From positions 1,302,001 through 1,366,000 of the forward strand of contig NZ_JUGF01000002.1 of the NCBI RefSeq assembly GCF_000799165.1: a stretch of DNA of 64,000 nucleotides, given 5' to 3'. Positions 32,804 through 42,299 of this stretch are shown in pieces (within the stretch, counting starts at the first letter, position 1; each line of letters starts with the position of its first letter). Source of the DNA: Methylotenera versatilis 7. Its GTDB lineage: Bacteria; Pseudomonadota; Gammaproteobacteria; Burkholderiales; Methylophilaceae. The position numbers were made by a program, and so were the translations under genes. Under the pieces are notes generated by a model. The model was not told the DNA's origin. It saw nothing but the letters and a program-made list of their open reading frames with translations, and searched no databases.

Positions 32804-33394
32804 TTAGGCTTTAGTATGCAATTTTAACATCGCATTCTCAAAGTCTCCGCTTAACAACTGCGGCACAATTTCTATGCTTTTATCAATGCATTGATAAATA
32901 GCCGTTTGTTCATCTTTTGTTGGGGCTTTAAGCACAAAATTGACGACTTCATTTCTATCGCCAGGATGGCCTATGCCAAGACGTAAACGCCAAAAGTCAG
33001 CTGTACCCAACGCGGCTGTAATATCTTTTAAGCCATTATGTCCGCCATGACCGCCGCCTTTTTTGAGTTTCACCGTTTCTGGCGGCAAATCCAATTCGTC
33101 ATGAATCACTAATATTTGCGCGGGTGAAATTTTGTAGTAATTGGCAATCGAAGCAACAGCTTTGCCGCTGCCATTCATAAAAGTAGTGGGTTTAATCAGC
33201 CAAGTGTCCATTGTTAAATTCAATTTAACAGTATTTAATTTACCAACAATACCAAAAAATTTAGACTCTAAAGCTAGCTTGCTATTAGAGCTAGCGGCGA
33301 GTTGATCCACCCACCAAAAGCCTGCATTGTGGCGAGTTGCTGCATATTTGTCGCCAGGGTTGCCTAGTCCTACTAATAATTTAATGCTGTCCAT
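32804..33394 (-). CDS. pth: Peptidyl-tRNA hydrolase
   Basis: A 196-residue Pth that releases peptides from peptidyl-tRNA. The signature GLGNPGDKYAATRHNAGFW spans residues 10-28 and includes Asn12 and the catalytic His. Others are FMNGSGKAV (about 72-80), VIHDELDLPP with catalytic Asp (about 95-104) and GGGHGGHNGLKDI (about 110-122). It lies 71 bp after rplY with a hairpin between, and upstream of ychF. The length is normal. Confidence 0.97.
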   Translation of the reverse strand: MDSIKLLVGLGNPGDKYAATRHNAGFWWVDQLAASSNSKLALESKFFGIVGKLNTVKLNLTMDTWLIKPTTFMNGSGKAVASIANYYKISPAQILVIHDELDLPPETVKLKKGGGHGGHNGLKDITAALGTADFWRLRLGIGHPGDRNEVVNFVLKAPTKDEQTAIYQCIDKSIEIVPQLLSGDFENAMLKLHTKA

Positions 33395-33415
33395 TGTGTT
33401 TCATCATTAATAAAA

Positions 33416-33444
33416 AACGCGCACTTAATAGTTAAGCGCGCGTT
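33416..33444 (-). terminator. Terminator between rplY and pth
   Basis: The stem AACGCGC / GCGCGTT, followed on the minus strand by TTTTTTA. It probably attenuates read-through from rplY into pth. Confidence 0.6.
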
Positions 33445-33464
33445 TAGTAATTTCACAACTTTGA

Positions 33465-34100
33465 CTACTCTGCAGCAGCTGGTGCTTCTGGCGCTGCGGC
33501 AGCTTCTTCTTCTGCTGCGTCAGATACACTGCCACGTGTTTTAGCAATTGCAGCAACGGCAGCGTCTGTGCCATGTGCTAACTGAACAAACTCAACACCT
33601 TTAGGTAGTTTAACTTGTGACAAGTGCACAGAGTCACCCATTTTCAAATCAGCCAAATCAACTTCGACAAATTCTGGCAAATCTTTTGGTAAGCAGCTTA
33701 CATCCGCTTCCGTTAAGATATGCGCCACAATACCGCCACCTAGCTTAACGCCCGGTGCAATTTCTGCATTGATAAAGTGGAAAGGCACTTTAACGTGGAT
33801 TTTTTCAGAAGCTGAAACACGTTGAAAATCAATGTGTTGAATCGTGTTACGTACTGGATGCATTTGAAAGTCACGTAATAAAACACTTTCTTTTTTGCCA
33901 TCTACAATCAAACTTAAAATAGATGCATGAAAAGCTTCATGACGGAATTGTAAAAACAATTCTTTGTGATTTAACTCAAGATTGACGGCCTCTTTACCAG
34001 CGCCATAAACCACACCGGGTACATTGCCAGCGCGACGTGCACGGCGGCTCGCACCCGTACCTTTAACGTCACGTTTGACTGCATTAATTTCGATACTCAT
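33465..34100 (-). CDS. rplY: 50S ribosomal protein L25/general stress protein Ctc
   Basis: A 211-residue L25 of the longer Ctc (TL5) type. The N-terminal L25 domain binds 5S rRNA (VKRDVKGTGASRRARRAGNVPGVVYG, residues 8-33). The C-terminal beta domain follows (about 95-185). The tail is Ala/Glu-rich. The start ATG follows a purine-rich stretch (AGGAGT on the minus strand). Coupling with prs upstream and pth downstream is the standard proteobacterial order. Confidence 0.95.
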   Translation of the reverse strand: MSIEINAVKRDVKGTGASRRARRAGNVPGVVYGAGKEAVNLELNHKELFLQFRHEAFHASILSLIVDGKKESVLLRDFQMHPVRNTIQHIDFQRVSASEKIHVKVPFHFINAEIAPGVKLGGGIVAHILTEADVSCLPKDLPEFVEVDLADLKMGDSVHLSQVKLPKGVEFVQLAHGTDAAVAAIAKTRGSVSDAAEEEAAAAPEAPAAAE

Positions 34101-34171
34101 TTTAATACTCCTAATTTTGCTGTTTTTATTCAGTCAAGTATTGAATAAATAACAGCGGTACTACACAAAAA

Positions 34172-34195
34172 CTGTTTTCCGCGACCAGAAAACAG
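34172..34195 (-). terminator. Terminator after prs
   Basis: An 8-bp stem CTGTTTTC / GAAAACAG, followed on the minus strand by TTTTTG, between prs and rplY. Confidence 0.55.
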
Positions 34196-34308
34196 GGTTA
34201 AAACTAAATAGTCGTTTTGGAAATTTTGCAATGACAAGAAGGCAAGTCTCACATATCAAATACAGCAAGACGAAGCCGGCACAGTCAGTGCTGGATTTTC
34301 CAAAGCGA

Positions 34309-35259
34309 TTAATCCATAAATAAAGAAGAAACAGACTCTTCTTGGCTGATACGTTTAATGGTTTCAGCTAATAGACCGGCTGCACATAATTGACGAATCT
34401 TTGTGCAGTTGGCAGAAGCCGGACTTAATTTAATGGTATTGGTGACAACTAGTTCATCCAATTCTGAGTGCATAATACGATCGGCTGCTGTACCTGATAA
34501 TACCGGGTGTGTGGCGTAAGCCAGTACACGTTTTGCGCCTTGGTTTTTTAAGGCGGCTGCAGCTTCACATAGCGTATTCGCAGTGTCTACCATGTCGTCC
34601 ATAATGACGCAGGTGCGGCCAGCCACTTCACCGATAATATTCATCACTTTGGCAACGTTTGCTTTTGGGCGACGTTTGTCAATAATCGCTAAATCAGAGT
34701 TTAATTGTTTGGCACATGCGCGTGCGCGAACAACACCGCCAACGTCTGGCGAAACAATGACTAAATCTTCATAATTCTGCTTAAGTAAATCATCCAGCAA
34801 AATAGGTGTTGCGTAGATATTGTCTACAGGAATATCAAAAAAACCTTGAATCTGATCAGAGTGCAAATCCATGGTTAATAGGCGATTAACACCAACGCTA
34901 GTCAGCATATTCGCGACCACTTTGGCAGTAATTGCTACGCGTGCAGAACGTGGACGACGATCTTGACGTGAATAACCTAAATAAGGAATCGCAGCAGTAA
35001 TTCGGCCAGCTGAAGCGCGGCGTAGTGCATCGACCATTACCATGACTTCCATGAGCGTATCGTTAGTTGGGTGGCTAGTCGATTGCAGCACAAATACATC
35101 TTTGCCGCGCACATTTTCGAGTAGTTCAAGCATCACCTCGCCATCACTAAAACGGCCAACATCGGCACGACCAAGTTGAATGCCTAAGTGTGCAGCGACT
35201 TGTTGCGCAAGTTCTGGGTTAGCATTGCCTGTAAATACCATCATGTTGCCGTTACTCAA
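34309..35259 (-). CDS. prs: Ribose-phosphate pyrophosphokinase
   Basis: A 316-residue PRPP synthase making 5-phosphoribosyl diphosphate for nucleotides, His and Trp. The ATP loop [16 protein letters not shown] (about 98-113) and the PRPP-binding signature [14 protein letters not shown] (about 217-230) are present. The start is TTG with AAAGGGT seven bases upstream; the later ATGs at 35244 and 35241 lack such a site. It follows ispE and tRNA-Gln and precedes rplY. The hairpin at 35373-35405 lies in its leader. Confidence 0.96.
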   Translation of the reverse strand: MSNGNMMVFTGNANPELAQQVAAHLGIQLGRADVGRFSDGEVMLELLENVRGKDVFVLQSTSHPTNDTLMEVMVMVDALRRASAGRITAAIPYLGYSRQDRRPRSARVAITAKVVANMLTSVGVNRLLTMDLHSDQIQGFFDIPVDNIYATPILLDDLLKQNYEDLVIVSPDVGGVVRARACAKQLNSDLAIIDKRRPKANVAKVMNIIGEVAGRTCVIMDDMVDTANTLCEAAAALKNQGAKRVLAYATHPVLSGTAADRIMHSELDELVVTNTIKLSPASANCTKIRQLCAAGLLAETIKRISQEESVSSLFMD

Positions 35260-35372
35260 AATGCTACCCTTTATATATTAAAAAATATATTAATATTCTA
35301 ATATTAAATTCTAGTTACTTAAGCGTTACTTGCTCTTTAAGCGTGCTAATACCTTAGCTACTTTAAAAAGTA

Positions 35373-35405
35373 AAAGCGTGTAAATCAATATAATCTACAC
35401 GCTTT
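35373..35405. terminator. Terminator after tRNA-Gln
   Basis: A perfect 10-bp stem (AAAGCGTGTA / TACACGCTTT) with a 13-base loop. T-rich tracts follow on both strands. It lies between tRNA-Gln and prs and would end the tRNA transcript. Confidence 0.7.
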
Positions 35406-35443
35406 CTTTTTGTGTATACAGACAACGTCTACATACTAAATAT

Positions 35444-35520
35444 TGGCTGAGGAGGAAGGATTCGAACCTTCGGATGCTGGGATCAAAACCCAGTGCCTTA
35501 ACCAACTTGGCGACTCCCCA
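35444..35520 (-). tRNA. tRNA-Gln (anticodon TTG)
   Basis: A 77-base tRNA with encoded CCA (35444-35446). The minus strand starts TGGGGAG, pairing with CTCCTCA. The anticodon stem-loop CTGGG-TTTTGAT-CCCAG gives TTG (Gln). The T arm GAAGG-TTCGAAT-CCTTC is perfect. The tRNA between ispE and prs is usual in betaproteobacteria. Confidence 0.95.
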
Positions 35521-35577
35521 ATAAAACTTCATAACTGCTTTAATACATTTTTTAAAAAATGTATTAAATTTAGCGCA

Positions 35578-36438
35578 CTAAATCAAATTATAGTGCGGAT
35601 GTTTAGCTAAACCCTTTGCAACAAAACCCCTGATATTGGCAGGCTTATTGGCTAAAACTTCATCCGCAACTTGTTTTGAGTTAACCGCTACAAACACAGA
35701 TGCCCCCGATCCACTCATTCGGGCTTCACCATAAGGTTTTAGCCAATTAAGCGTAGTTGCAACTGCAGGAAAATCTTCACATACAATCGTTTCAAGGTCG
35801 TTTCTAAACTTGCTAGAATTACCACTGCTTGAAAAGTCCGCTATTCTCAATGGTTTCGTGTCTCTTGTCAATCTCAGATTAGCAAAAATTTGTGCAGTTG
35901 ATACATGTTCATCCGGAGTTAGGACAACATAGTATGAGTTTTTCTGTGATTCAGGTAAATTGACAGGTGATAGAACTTCCCCGATCCCTTCAGCCCATGC
36001 GGTTTGGCCAAAAATAAATACTGGTACGTCGGCACCTAAAGTCAAGCCTATCTGCATCAGTTGTGTGCGGCTTAAATTGAGTTGCCATAAGTGATTAAGT
36101 GCTAATAGAATTGTCGCGGCATCTGAACTGCCACCACCCAAGCCGCCGCCCATTGGAATGTGCTTTTCGATGCGGATTTCTACGCCTTGCTTGCATCCTG
36201 TGGCAAGTTGCAACGCCTGCGCTGCGCGAACACATAAATCCTGTGACTCTGGCACGTTTTTCAGTGTGTTTAAACGTTTAATTTGTCCGGTATTGGTTGC
36301 TTTAAGATGAATTGTGTCGTAAAAATCCAGCAGTTGGAACACACTTTGCAGTGTATGGTAACCATCCGCACGGCGTCCGGTGATGTGCAAGAATAAATTA
36401 ATTTTTGCAGGTGCTAGAAAAGTTTGAAAGTCTTGCAT
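35578..36438 (-). CDS. ispE: 4-diphosphocytidyl-2-C-methyl-D-erythritol kinase
   Basis: A GHMP kinase of the MEP isoprenoid pathway, about 286 residues. Visible are APAKINLFLHITGRRADGYH (near residues 8-27) and the phosphate loop PMGGGLGGGSSDAA (near 95-108). The C-terminal GHMP signature is MSGSGASVFVAV. The ATG at 36438 fits the length of E. coli IspE; an in-frame GTG at 36471 would add 11 residues. It lies 69 bp downstream of lolB, the common arrangement. Confidence 0.95.
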   Translation of the reverse strand: MQDFQTFLAPAKINLFLHITGRRADGYHTLQSVFQLLDFYDTIHLKATNTGQIKRLNTLKNVPESQDLCVRAAQALQLATGCKQGVEIRIEKHIPMGGGLGGGSSDAATILLALNHLWQLNLSRTQLMQIGLTLGADVPVFIFGQTAWAEGIGEVLSPVNLPESQKNSYYVVLTPDEHVSTAQIFANLRLTRDTKPLRIADFSSSGNSSKFRNDLETIVCEDFPAVATTLNWLKPYGEARMSGSGASVFVAVNSKQVADEVLANKPANIRGFVAKGLAKHPHYNLI

Positions 36439-36507
36439 TGTTGTATTTTTGGATAGGTGATTGAAAACCACAAGCGATTAATTTAAGGCCGGTTAATTAA
36501 ACTTTAA

Positions 36508-37122
36508 TTACTGGGAAATTTCAATCCATTTTTCTACTAATAATTTCAGGTTAACTTTTTCACTTTTTAGCACAATTTTGTTGGGTAAAAATATACCTTC
36601 ATTGTTGGCATAGTTTTCGTAACTAATATCCCATCCATCTTGCTTTAACGTGAGCAATCGGCCGTTCTCGTCCCAAGTACTGCTGTTAATGTTGCTGGTT
36701 GTTGGTTTGCCAAGCGCCCAGTCACTTAACCCTGATAATGGTAGTTTAAAACCTAGTGTGGTTTCGGTTAGGCTTTCTGCATCTTGGGCTGTGAGGCTGC
36801 GTCCATCCTGTTTGGTGAGTGTTACTCCCGTTACTATCTTGCTGATATTCGCCACTTTTCCGCCTACTGGTGAATACACATCAACATTGTCGGTATCCAC
36901 TGCGTGCTGCCAATCAATACCACCTGAAAAGCCTTGCTTTTGCGTAACTACACCTAAACGCCCCTTTAGCGCAAAACTTTTGATTTGGGCTAGTTTGGCA
37001 AGGTGTTGCTGATGAGATGCCAAAGACATTGACGACTGTGCGACAGGCGGTTTGGATATTGTCGCGCAGGCGCTCAATAACAATAAGCCAGTGGCAACGA
37101 TTAAATGGCGATTAAAAAGCAA
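36508..37122 (-). CDS. lolB: Outer-membrane lipoprotein LolB
   Basis: A 204-residue lipoprotein receptor that accepts lipoproteins from LolA at the outer membrane. A signal peptide with lipobox LLSAC places Cys19 as the lipidated residue. Then come FALKGRLGVVTQKQGFSGGIDW and LSDWALG, typical of LolB. The length is normal. It lies 37 bp after the TPR gene and before ispE, a conserved betaproteobacterial order. Confidence 0.92.
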   Translation of the reverse strand: MLFNRHLIVATGLLLLSACATISKPPVAQSSMSLASHQQHLAKLAQIKSFALKGRLGVVTQKQGFSGGIDWQHAVDTDNVDVYSPVGGKVANISKIVTGVTLTKQDGRSLTAQDAESLTETTLGFKLPLSGLSDWALGKPTTSNINSSTWDENGRLLTLKQDGWDISYENYANNEGIFLPNKIVLKSEKVNLKLLVEKWIEISQ

Positions 37123-37159
37123 ACTTAATTCTTTAACTTAACTAATTTAAGGCTAAAAA

Positions 37160-38857
37160 CTAAGAATTAAATTTTTTGGCAGTAGCCACTAGTAAATCAT
37201 TGGCTGGATGATCTTTTAGCGCTAATCCCCAAACTTTCTTCGCTTCCTCTTGCTGGCCTTGTTTCCATAACACTTCGCCCAAGTGTGCAGCAATTTCTGG
37301 GTCAGCTTGAATGCTGTAAGCCCTGCGCAAGTTTTCCACCGCAAGTGTCAAATTGCCCATACGGTAATGTACCCAGCCCAAGCTATCCAGCATATAGTGG
37401 TCATTCGGTTGTAATTTAAGCGCGGTTTCTACTAGTGATTTTGCTTCATCCAGTTTGATATTTCGGTCTGCATAAGAGTAACCAAGCGCATTATAGGCAG
37501 CAGCATAATCTGGTTTGATGCGAATCACTCTGCGTAACTCTGCTTCCATTACGTCTAATTTGCCAAGGCGTTCCGCTGCCATGGCGTAATCGTAAATAAG
37601 CTCTGGTGAGTTTGGCATGCTTTTAACGGCTTTATCCATTAAATCAAACGATTCTTGGTTGCGCTTAACTTGGCCCAACATGTTGGCTTGGGTTTGAATG
37701 ACGATGATTTGCTGTTCTGGTGTTAGCTCATTCACTTCATCTAACATGGCAATCGCGGCATCTACATTTTTTGTACGTGCAATCACATTGGCAGCAGAAA
37801 GTCTGCTTTCCAGATAGCGCTCGCTGGCTGCAGGTATTTTGTCGTACCAAATCAATGCTTGAGCGTCATTTTTTTGACGCTCGCTACTGCGACCTAAATA
37901 TATATATAGTTGTTCTGGCTCTTTAAAGCCATTGTCGATCGATTGTTGAAAATACTTGTCTGCCCCTGTGAAATCATTAGACTCAAGAGAGAGCAGGCCA
38001 ACCACAGCGCTGATTTCTGGGCTGCCTTGTGCCGCATCAATTAATTTAACAAACTCCGGCTTGGCTTCTGTAAAGCGTTTTTGATTCACTAATAATTTGG
38101 CATAAGACATGCGCACATCATTAGCTGTAGGGTATTTCTCTAAAAAATCCTGATAAAAAGTGACGGCTTTTTCAGGTGAGTCTCTAAATATTAATTGACC
38201 TTGCAGCAATGCAGCCGCTTCCCAGCCTGGCCGCAGTTTTTCTGCAGTTGTAAGTGCTGTGTTAGCAATTGCTGGCTTGTCTGCAATTAATGCGGCTTGT
38301 GCAATGGCAAACTGCGCTTCTGGCAATGTCGGGTAAGGCGCTGCCAGTTCTTGAACAGCTTTTAAGACTTCATTTTTGTCTTTTTGGTTGACAAGCAAAG
38401 TATTCAAATACAAAAAACCATTCGCGCGCGTTTCTGGCTTGGTTAACAGTTTTTCAATATGTGGTTTGGCTTGTTTGAAATTACCGCTAGCGACTAATAA
38501 CTGACTAGAAGCCTGTTGTGCTTCCAGTGAGTCAGGATCCAGTTCCACCCATAAAGTAGATGCTTGCAATGCAATTGCTGGCTGATTCGCATAAGCCGCT
38601 GCGCGCGCAGCACGTTCTGCTAAGCGCACATCACGGGTTTTTTTTGCTAAATCTAAAAACAATTGGCTAGCCAATGTCACGTCACCGCGTTGACCTGCAA
38701 TCTCGCCTAATAGATAGGTATACACAAACTCGGGTGTTGCGCTGGTAATGCTAGGCTGAACGGCCGTTGGGCTAACAGACGCAGCATAGGCGGTTGATGC
38801 ACTAAATGATGCAGTTGATATTAGAATTGCAGCAGCTATTTTTTTAATTTCGGGCAT
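37160..38857 (-). CDS. Exported tetratricopeptide-repeat protein
   Basis: A 565-residue periplasmic TPR protein. The signal peptide ends near AYA (residue 25). At least eight TPR-like helices follow, the clearest near the C-terminus: YAAAYNALGYSYADRNIKL and DHYMLDSLGWVHYRMGNL. TPR domains bind protein partners. The conserved position before lolB suggests an envelope role, but no specific partner is known. It probably heads the lolB-ispE operon. Confidence 0.85.
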   Translation of the reverse strand: MPEIKKIAAAILISTASFSASTAYAASVSPTAVQPSITSATPEFVYTYLLGEIAGQRGDVTLASQLFLDLAKKTRDVRLAERAARAAAYANQPAIALQASTLWVELDPDSLEAQQASSQLLVASGNFKQAKPHIEKLLTKPETRANGFLYLNTLLVNQKDKNEVLKAVQELAAPYPTLPEAQFAIAQAALIADKPAIANTALTTAEKLRPGWEAAALLQGQLIFRDSPEKAVTFYQDFLEKYPTANDVRMSYAKLLVNQKRFTEAKPEFVKLIDAAQGSPEISAVVGLLSLESNDFTGADKYFQQSIDNGFKEPEQLYIYLGRSSERQKNDAQALIWYDKIPAASERYLESRLSAANVIARTKNVDAAIAMLDEVNELTPEQQIIVIQTQANMLGQVKRNQESFDLMDKAVKSMPNSPELIYDYAMAAERLGKLDVMEAELRRVIRIKPDYAAAYNALGYSYADRNIKLDEAKSLVETALKLQPNDHYMLDSLGWVHYRMGNLTLAVENLRRAYSIQADPEIAAHLGEVLWKQGQQEEAKKVWGLALKDHPANDLLVATAKKFNS

Positions 38858-39085
38858 TATTTTTTAAGTTTCCAGATACTTTCAATTTCACTTTGGTTAA
38901 CTATCATCGGTTAATCATGTTAAATGACGTTCATTTTCTTATTTATGTTTAGTCCGTGACAGTTAATGCAAGTTCATCCATAATTAAAGGTTAAGCAATA
39001 TTTCGTTTGTATTTAATTAAGACTATAACTTTTTGCCTGAAACTAATCTAGCGATTTTGTTTCATAAGACAATTCGTTTTAAGCA

Positions 39086-40054
39086 ATGACAAGACAAATC
39101 ATCATGACTAATTTAACAGTAGAAGCGATAGAGCTTACCCGATTGTACGGTGGTCGTGAGGCCGTCAGTAATGTGAGTTTTAATCTTACTCAAGGCCAGG
39201 TGCTCGGTTTTTTAGGTCCCAATGGCGCGGGTAAATCGACCACTATGAAAATGTTGACAGGCAATCTGGCGCCAAGTGCCGGCTCTGTCAAAATCTGTGG
39301 TATTGATATGATCGAGAATCCCAAAGAAGCCAAAGCATTAATTGGTTATCTGCCTGAAATGCGCCCGCTATATAAAGAATTTACCGTAGACGAGTACTTA
39401 ACCATTGCCGCCAGATTGCATAGAGTGGCGAGTCGCAACATTAAAAAAGCCGTTGAAACGGCTAAAGAGCGTTGCGGCCTGACGCATATGAGTAAGCGCC
39501 TAATCGAAAATCTATCTAATGGCTATCAGCAGCGTGTAGGCATTGCGCAAGCGATTATTCATAATCCGATGGTGGTGATTTTGGATGAGCCTACAGTTGG
39601 CTTGGATCCGATTCAGATCCGTGATATTCGAACATTAATCCGTGAAATCGGTACTGACCACAGCGTTATCCTTTCTACGCATATCTTGCCAGAAGTTGAA
39701 ATGGTGTGCGATCACGTACAGATTATCGACAAAGGTAAGCTGGTATTTAACGGCGGCATTGATGTATTAAAACGCCAACGTGTCGGCAATAAGCTACTGA
39801 TTGGTTTTAACAATGCGCCGGCACCGGCAGATTTATTACAAATTGCAGGCGTTTCTGAAGCAGAAACGCTGGAAAATAATATGATGCGTGTGCGTTTTGC
39901 AGAGAATACAACGCCACACGAATCGATTGTGCAGGCGGCAGTTAAAAACGGCTGGGGCTTGTACCAAATCGCGCCAGATCAAACCAGTTTAGAAGACGTG
40001 TTTGTACAGTTGACGTATCAAGACGCAGCAGCAGTAGAAACTCCGGTCGCTTAG
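39086..40054 (+). CDS. ABC transporter ATP-binding protein (GldA-like)
   Basis: A 322-residue ABC ATPase: Walker A GPNGAGKST (about 44-52), signature LSNGYQQRVG (about 144-153), Walker B VVILDEPTVGLDP (about 164-176) and H-loop STHI (about 198-201). The C-terminal extension is typical of exporters such as GldA, NodI and NatA. A second ATG at 39104 is in frame; neither has a clear ribosome-binding site. The next three genes (permease, GldG-like, DUF4340) form one unit with it. The substrate is unknown; in Bacteroidetes the relatives serve gliding, which is not implied here. Confidence 0.85.
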   Translation: MTRQIIMTNLTVEAIELTRLYGGREAVSNVSFNLTQGQVLGFLGPNGAGKSTTMKMLTGNLAPSAGSVKICGIDMIENPKEAKALIGYLPEMRPLYKEFTVDEYLTIAARLHRVASRNIKKAVETAKERCGLTHMSKRLIENLSNGYQQRVGIAQAIIHNPMVVILDEPTVGLDPIQIRDIRTLIREIGTDHSVILSTHILPEVEMVCDHVQIIDKGKLVFNGGIDVLKRQRVGNKLLIGFNNAPAPADLLQIAGVSEAETLENNMMRVRFAENTTPHESIVQAAVKNGWGLYQIAPDQTSLEDVFVQLTYQDAAAVETPVA

Positions 40055-40064
40055 AGGAAATTCC

Positions 40065-40811
40065 ATGATTTTAAATGTGGCAAGAAAAGAACTTAAAAGT
40101 GTGTTTGCTTCACCCATGGGCTGGATTATTCTGGCCCTATTGATGTTTGCATTCGGTACTTATTTTTTAAATGGTGTTAACGATTATTTTGAGGTGATGT
40201 CAGGCGCGATTCGCCCGGCGGAACGCTATGGCGTAACCCAGTTTGTAGGTCAAACGGTATACGGATTGGCTTCATTTATTATGTTGTTTGCCGTACCACT
40301 GCTTTCAATGCGTTTAATCAGTGAAGAGCGTCGTAGCCAAACCCTTCCGTTTCTGTTCAGTGCGCCTTTATCGTTAACGGAAATCGTATTAGGTAAATTT
40401 TTAGGATTAGTGGCTTTTTTAAGTATCCTGATTGTTTATATCGCGCTGATGTTGTCCACGCTTAATATATGGTCAGAGATTGATTTTGGTTATATTTTAG
40501 CCAACTCATTAGGCTTGTTTTTATTGGTGGCTGGTTTTTCTGCCTTGGGTTTGTATTTCTCCAGCTTAACTTCGCAGCCAGTTGTGGCTGCAATTCTGAG
40601 CTTTATCGCGCTGTTTGCATTAATGATTTTAGACCGCTTTTTCGCTGGTGACCCAAGCAACACTTTAGCGCATTTATCTTTAATGAATCACTTTCAATCA
40701 TTTGCCGGTGGATTGATTGATACCGCAGATGTCGCATACTTTGTTTTATTTACGGCGACTTTTTTAATATTAACGATTCGCCGTTTGGATGCAGACCGGT
40801 TAAGAGGCTAA
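40065..40811 (+). CDS. ABC transporter permease (GldF-like)
   Basis: A 248-residue ABC-2-type permease with six predicted membrane segments, including GWIILALLMFAFGTYFL (about 18-34) and FLSILIVYIALMLSTL (about 125-140). EERRSQTLPFLFSAPLS (about 92-108) is typical of this permease class. GAGGAA precedes its ATG, ten bases after the ATPase stop codon. It forms the membrane channel for the GldA-like ATPase. Confidence 0.85.
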   Translation: MILNVARKELKSVFASPMGWIILALLMFAFGTYFLNGVNDYFEVMSGAIRPAERYGVTQFVGQTVYGLASFIMLFAVPLLSMRLISEERRSQTLPFLFSAPLSLTEIVLGKFLGLVAFLSILIVYIALMLSTLNIWSEIDFGYILANSLGLFLLVAGFSALGLYFSSLTSQPVVAAILSFIALFALMILDRFFAGDPSNTLAHLSLMNHFQSFAGGLIDTADVAYFVLFTATFLILTIRRLDADRLRG

Positions 40812-40824
40812 TTGGACTTTTTGT

Positions 40825-42219
40825 ATGAAAATTAATCGCAATTTACGTTTTCAAATGCTGGCGCAAAGCTGGTTGTTTGTGGTGTTATTTATCTTATTAG
40901 TTGTATTGATTGGCTATTTAACCAGCCAATATCGCTATGCAAAAGATGTGACGCAGGCCAATCGCAATATCCTCACCCAGGGTAGTGCGAACATATTGAA
41001 GCAGATGAAAGAGCCTGTGAATATCACGGTTTACGCGACACTTGATGATGCGAATCGCGGCGATACGTTTAGAAAAGGTGTTAAAGATTTTGTGACGCGT
41101 TATCAGCGTGAAAAAAAGAACATTACCCTGACCTTTATTAACCCTTCAGAAGAGCCAAAATTGGCGCAAGAAGCGGGGATTAAGCAAGATGGTGAAATGG
41201 TGGTGGAATACAACAAGCGTACGGAACATATCACACCGCCGATTGCGGAACAGGAAATGACTAATTTGCTGGTACGTTTATCGCGTACGAATACGCAACC
41301 AATTATGTTTTTGGATGGACACGGCGAACGTCATTTGCAGGGTATTAAAAATCACGATCTTGGTGAGTTTGGTAAACAACTGGAATCTAAAGGTTTTAAA
41401 TTTGCCAATCCAGATTTAACCATTGCGCAAGCCGTGCCAGCTAATGGTGCGATGCTGGTGATTGCTAGCCCGCAAGTAGATGTGAGTGAAATTGAAGCAA
41501 AAAAAATCAAAGCGTATTTAGAATCGGGCGGTAATTTGCTGTGGCTGCTAGACGACAATAATTTGCGTGGTATGAAAGAAGTAGCCGATTATTTAGGCTT
41601 TACCGTTTCGCCTGGTATTGCGGTGGATATGACGGCTGCGCAATATGGCGCTGATGCGAAAGTGGCATTTGCCTCTTCATATGGCGATCATGCCATTACG
41701 CGTAATTTTCAGTTAAGAACACTTTTCCCAGAAGCGCATCAAATTGACGCACGCGCTTCGGATGAATTCGGTTGGAAAGTGGGGCGTTTGGTAGAAGTGG
41801 CGCCGAATGGCTGGTTAGAGTCGGATATATCAAAAGCCGGCGTTAAAAACCAAAAAGTGGTGTTTGATGAAAAAGTAGACAAGCGCGGCCCGATTAATAT
41901 CGGCGTGGCGTTGGAGCGCGAGTATGGCAAAAAAGGCCAGCGTGTAGTGGTGATGGGCAATGCAAACTTCTTATCGAATACGTTTATTACCAATGGCGGC
42001 AATTTGGATTTTGGCGTAAACATTGTGAACTGGCTGGCTGGCGATGACAAACTCATTACTATTCAGCCGATGCCGTTGAAAGATATCAATGTGACTATTC
42101 CTAGCGATGACAAAGGCCGCGCGGTCGCATGGACGGTGTTCCATAGCTTCCAGTATTTTATTCCGCTCGGTTTTTTTGTAGCAGGCTTCTGGTTGTGGTG
42201 GAAACGTAGAAAAGCTTAA
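40825..42219 (+). CDS. GldG-like ABC-system protein
   Basis: A 464-residue protein with an N-terminal membrane segment (about 14-31), a large periplasmic part with a conserved NITLTFINPSEEPKLAQEAG stretch and DGHGERHL, and a C-terminal membrane anchor FIPLGFFVAGFWLWWKRRK. This is the GldG/ABC_transp_aux layout. It follows the permease by 13 bases and likely acts as the extracytoplasmic partner of the exporter. Confidence 0.8.
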   Translation: MKINRNLRFQMLAQSWLFVVLFILLVVLIGYLTSQYRYAKDVTQANRNILTQGSANILKQMKEPVNITVYATLDDANRGDTFRKGVKDFVTRYQREKKNITLTFINPSEEPKLAQEAGIKQDGEMVVEYNKRTEHITPPIAEQEMTNLLVRLSRTNTQPIMFLDGHGERHLQGIKNHDLGEFGKQLESKGFKFANPDLTIAQAVPANGAMLVIASPQVDVSEIEAKKIKAYLESGGNLLWLLDDNNLRGMKEVADYLGFTVSPGIAVDMTAAQYGADAKVAFASSYGDHAITRNFQLRTLFPEAHQIDARASDEFGWKVGRLVEVAPNGWLESDISKAGVKNQKVVFDEKVDKRGPINIGVALEREYGKKGQRVVVMGNANFLSNTFITNGGNLDFGVNIVNWLAGDDKLITIQPMPLKDINVTIPSDDKGRAVAWTVFHSFQYFIPLGFFVAGFWLWWKRRKA

Positions 42220-42299
42220 AGTGATACTTAACACATTAAAAGTATTCAAAATTTGAAAAGTCTGTCATTAGCGATACAGACAATGAGTATAGGTAAGTT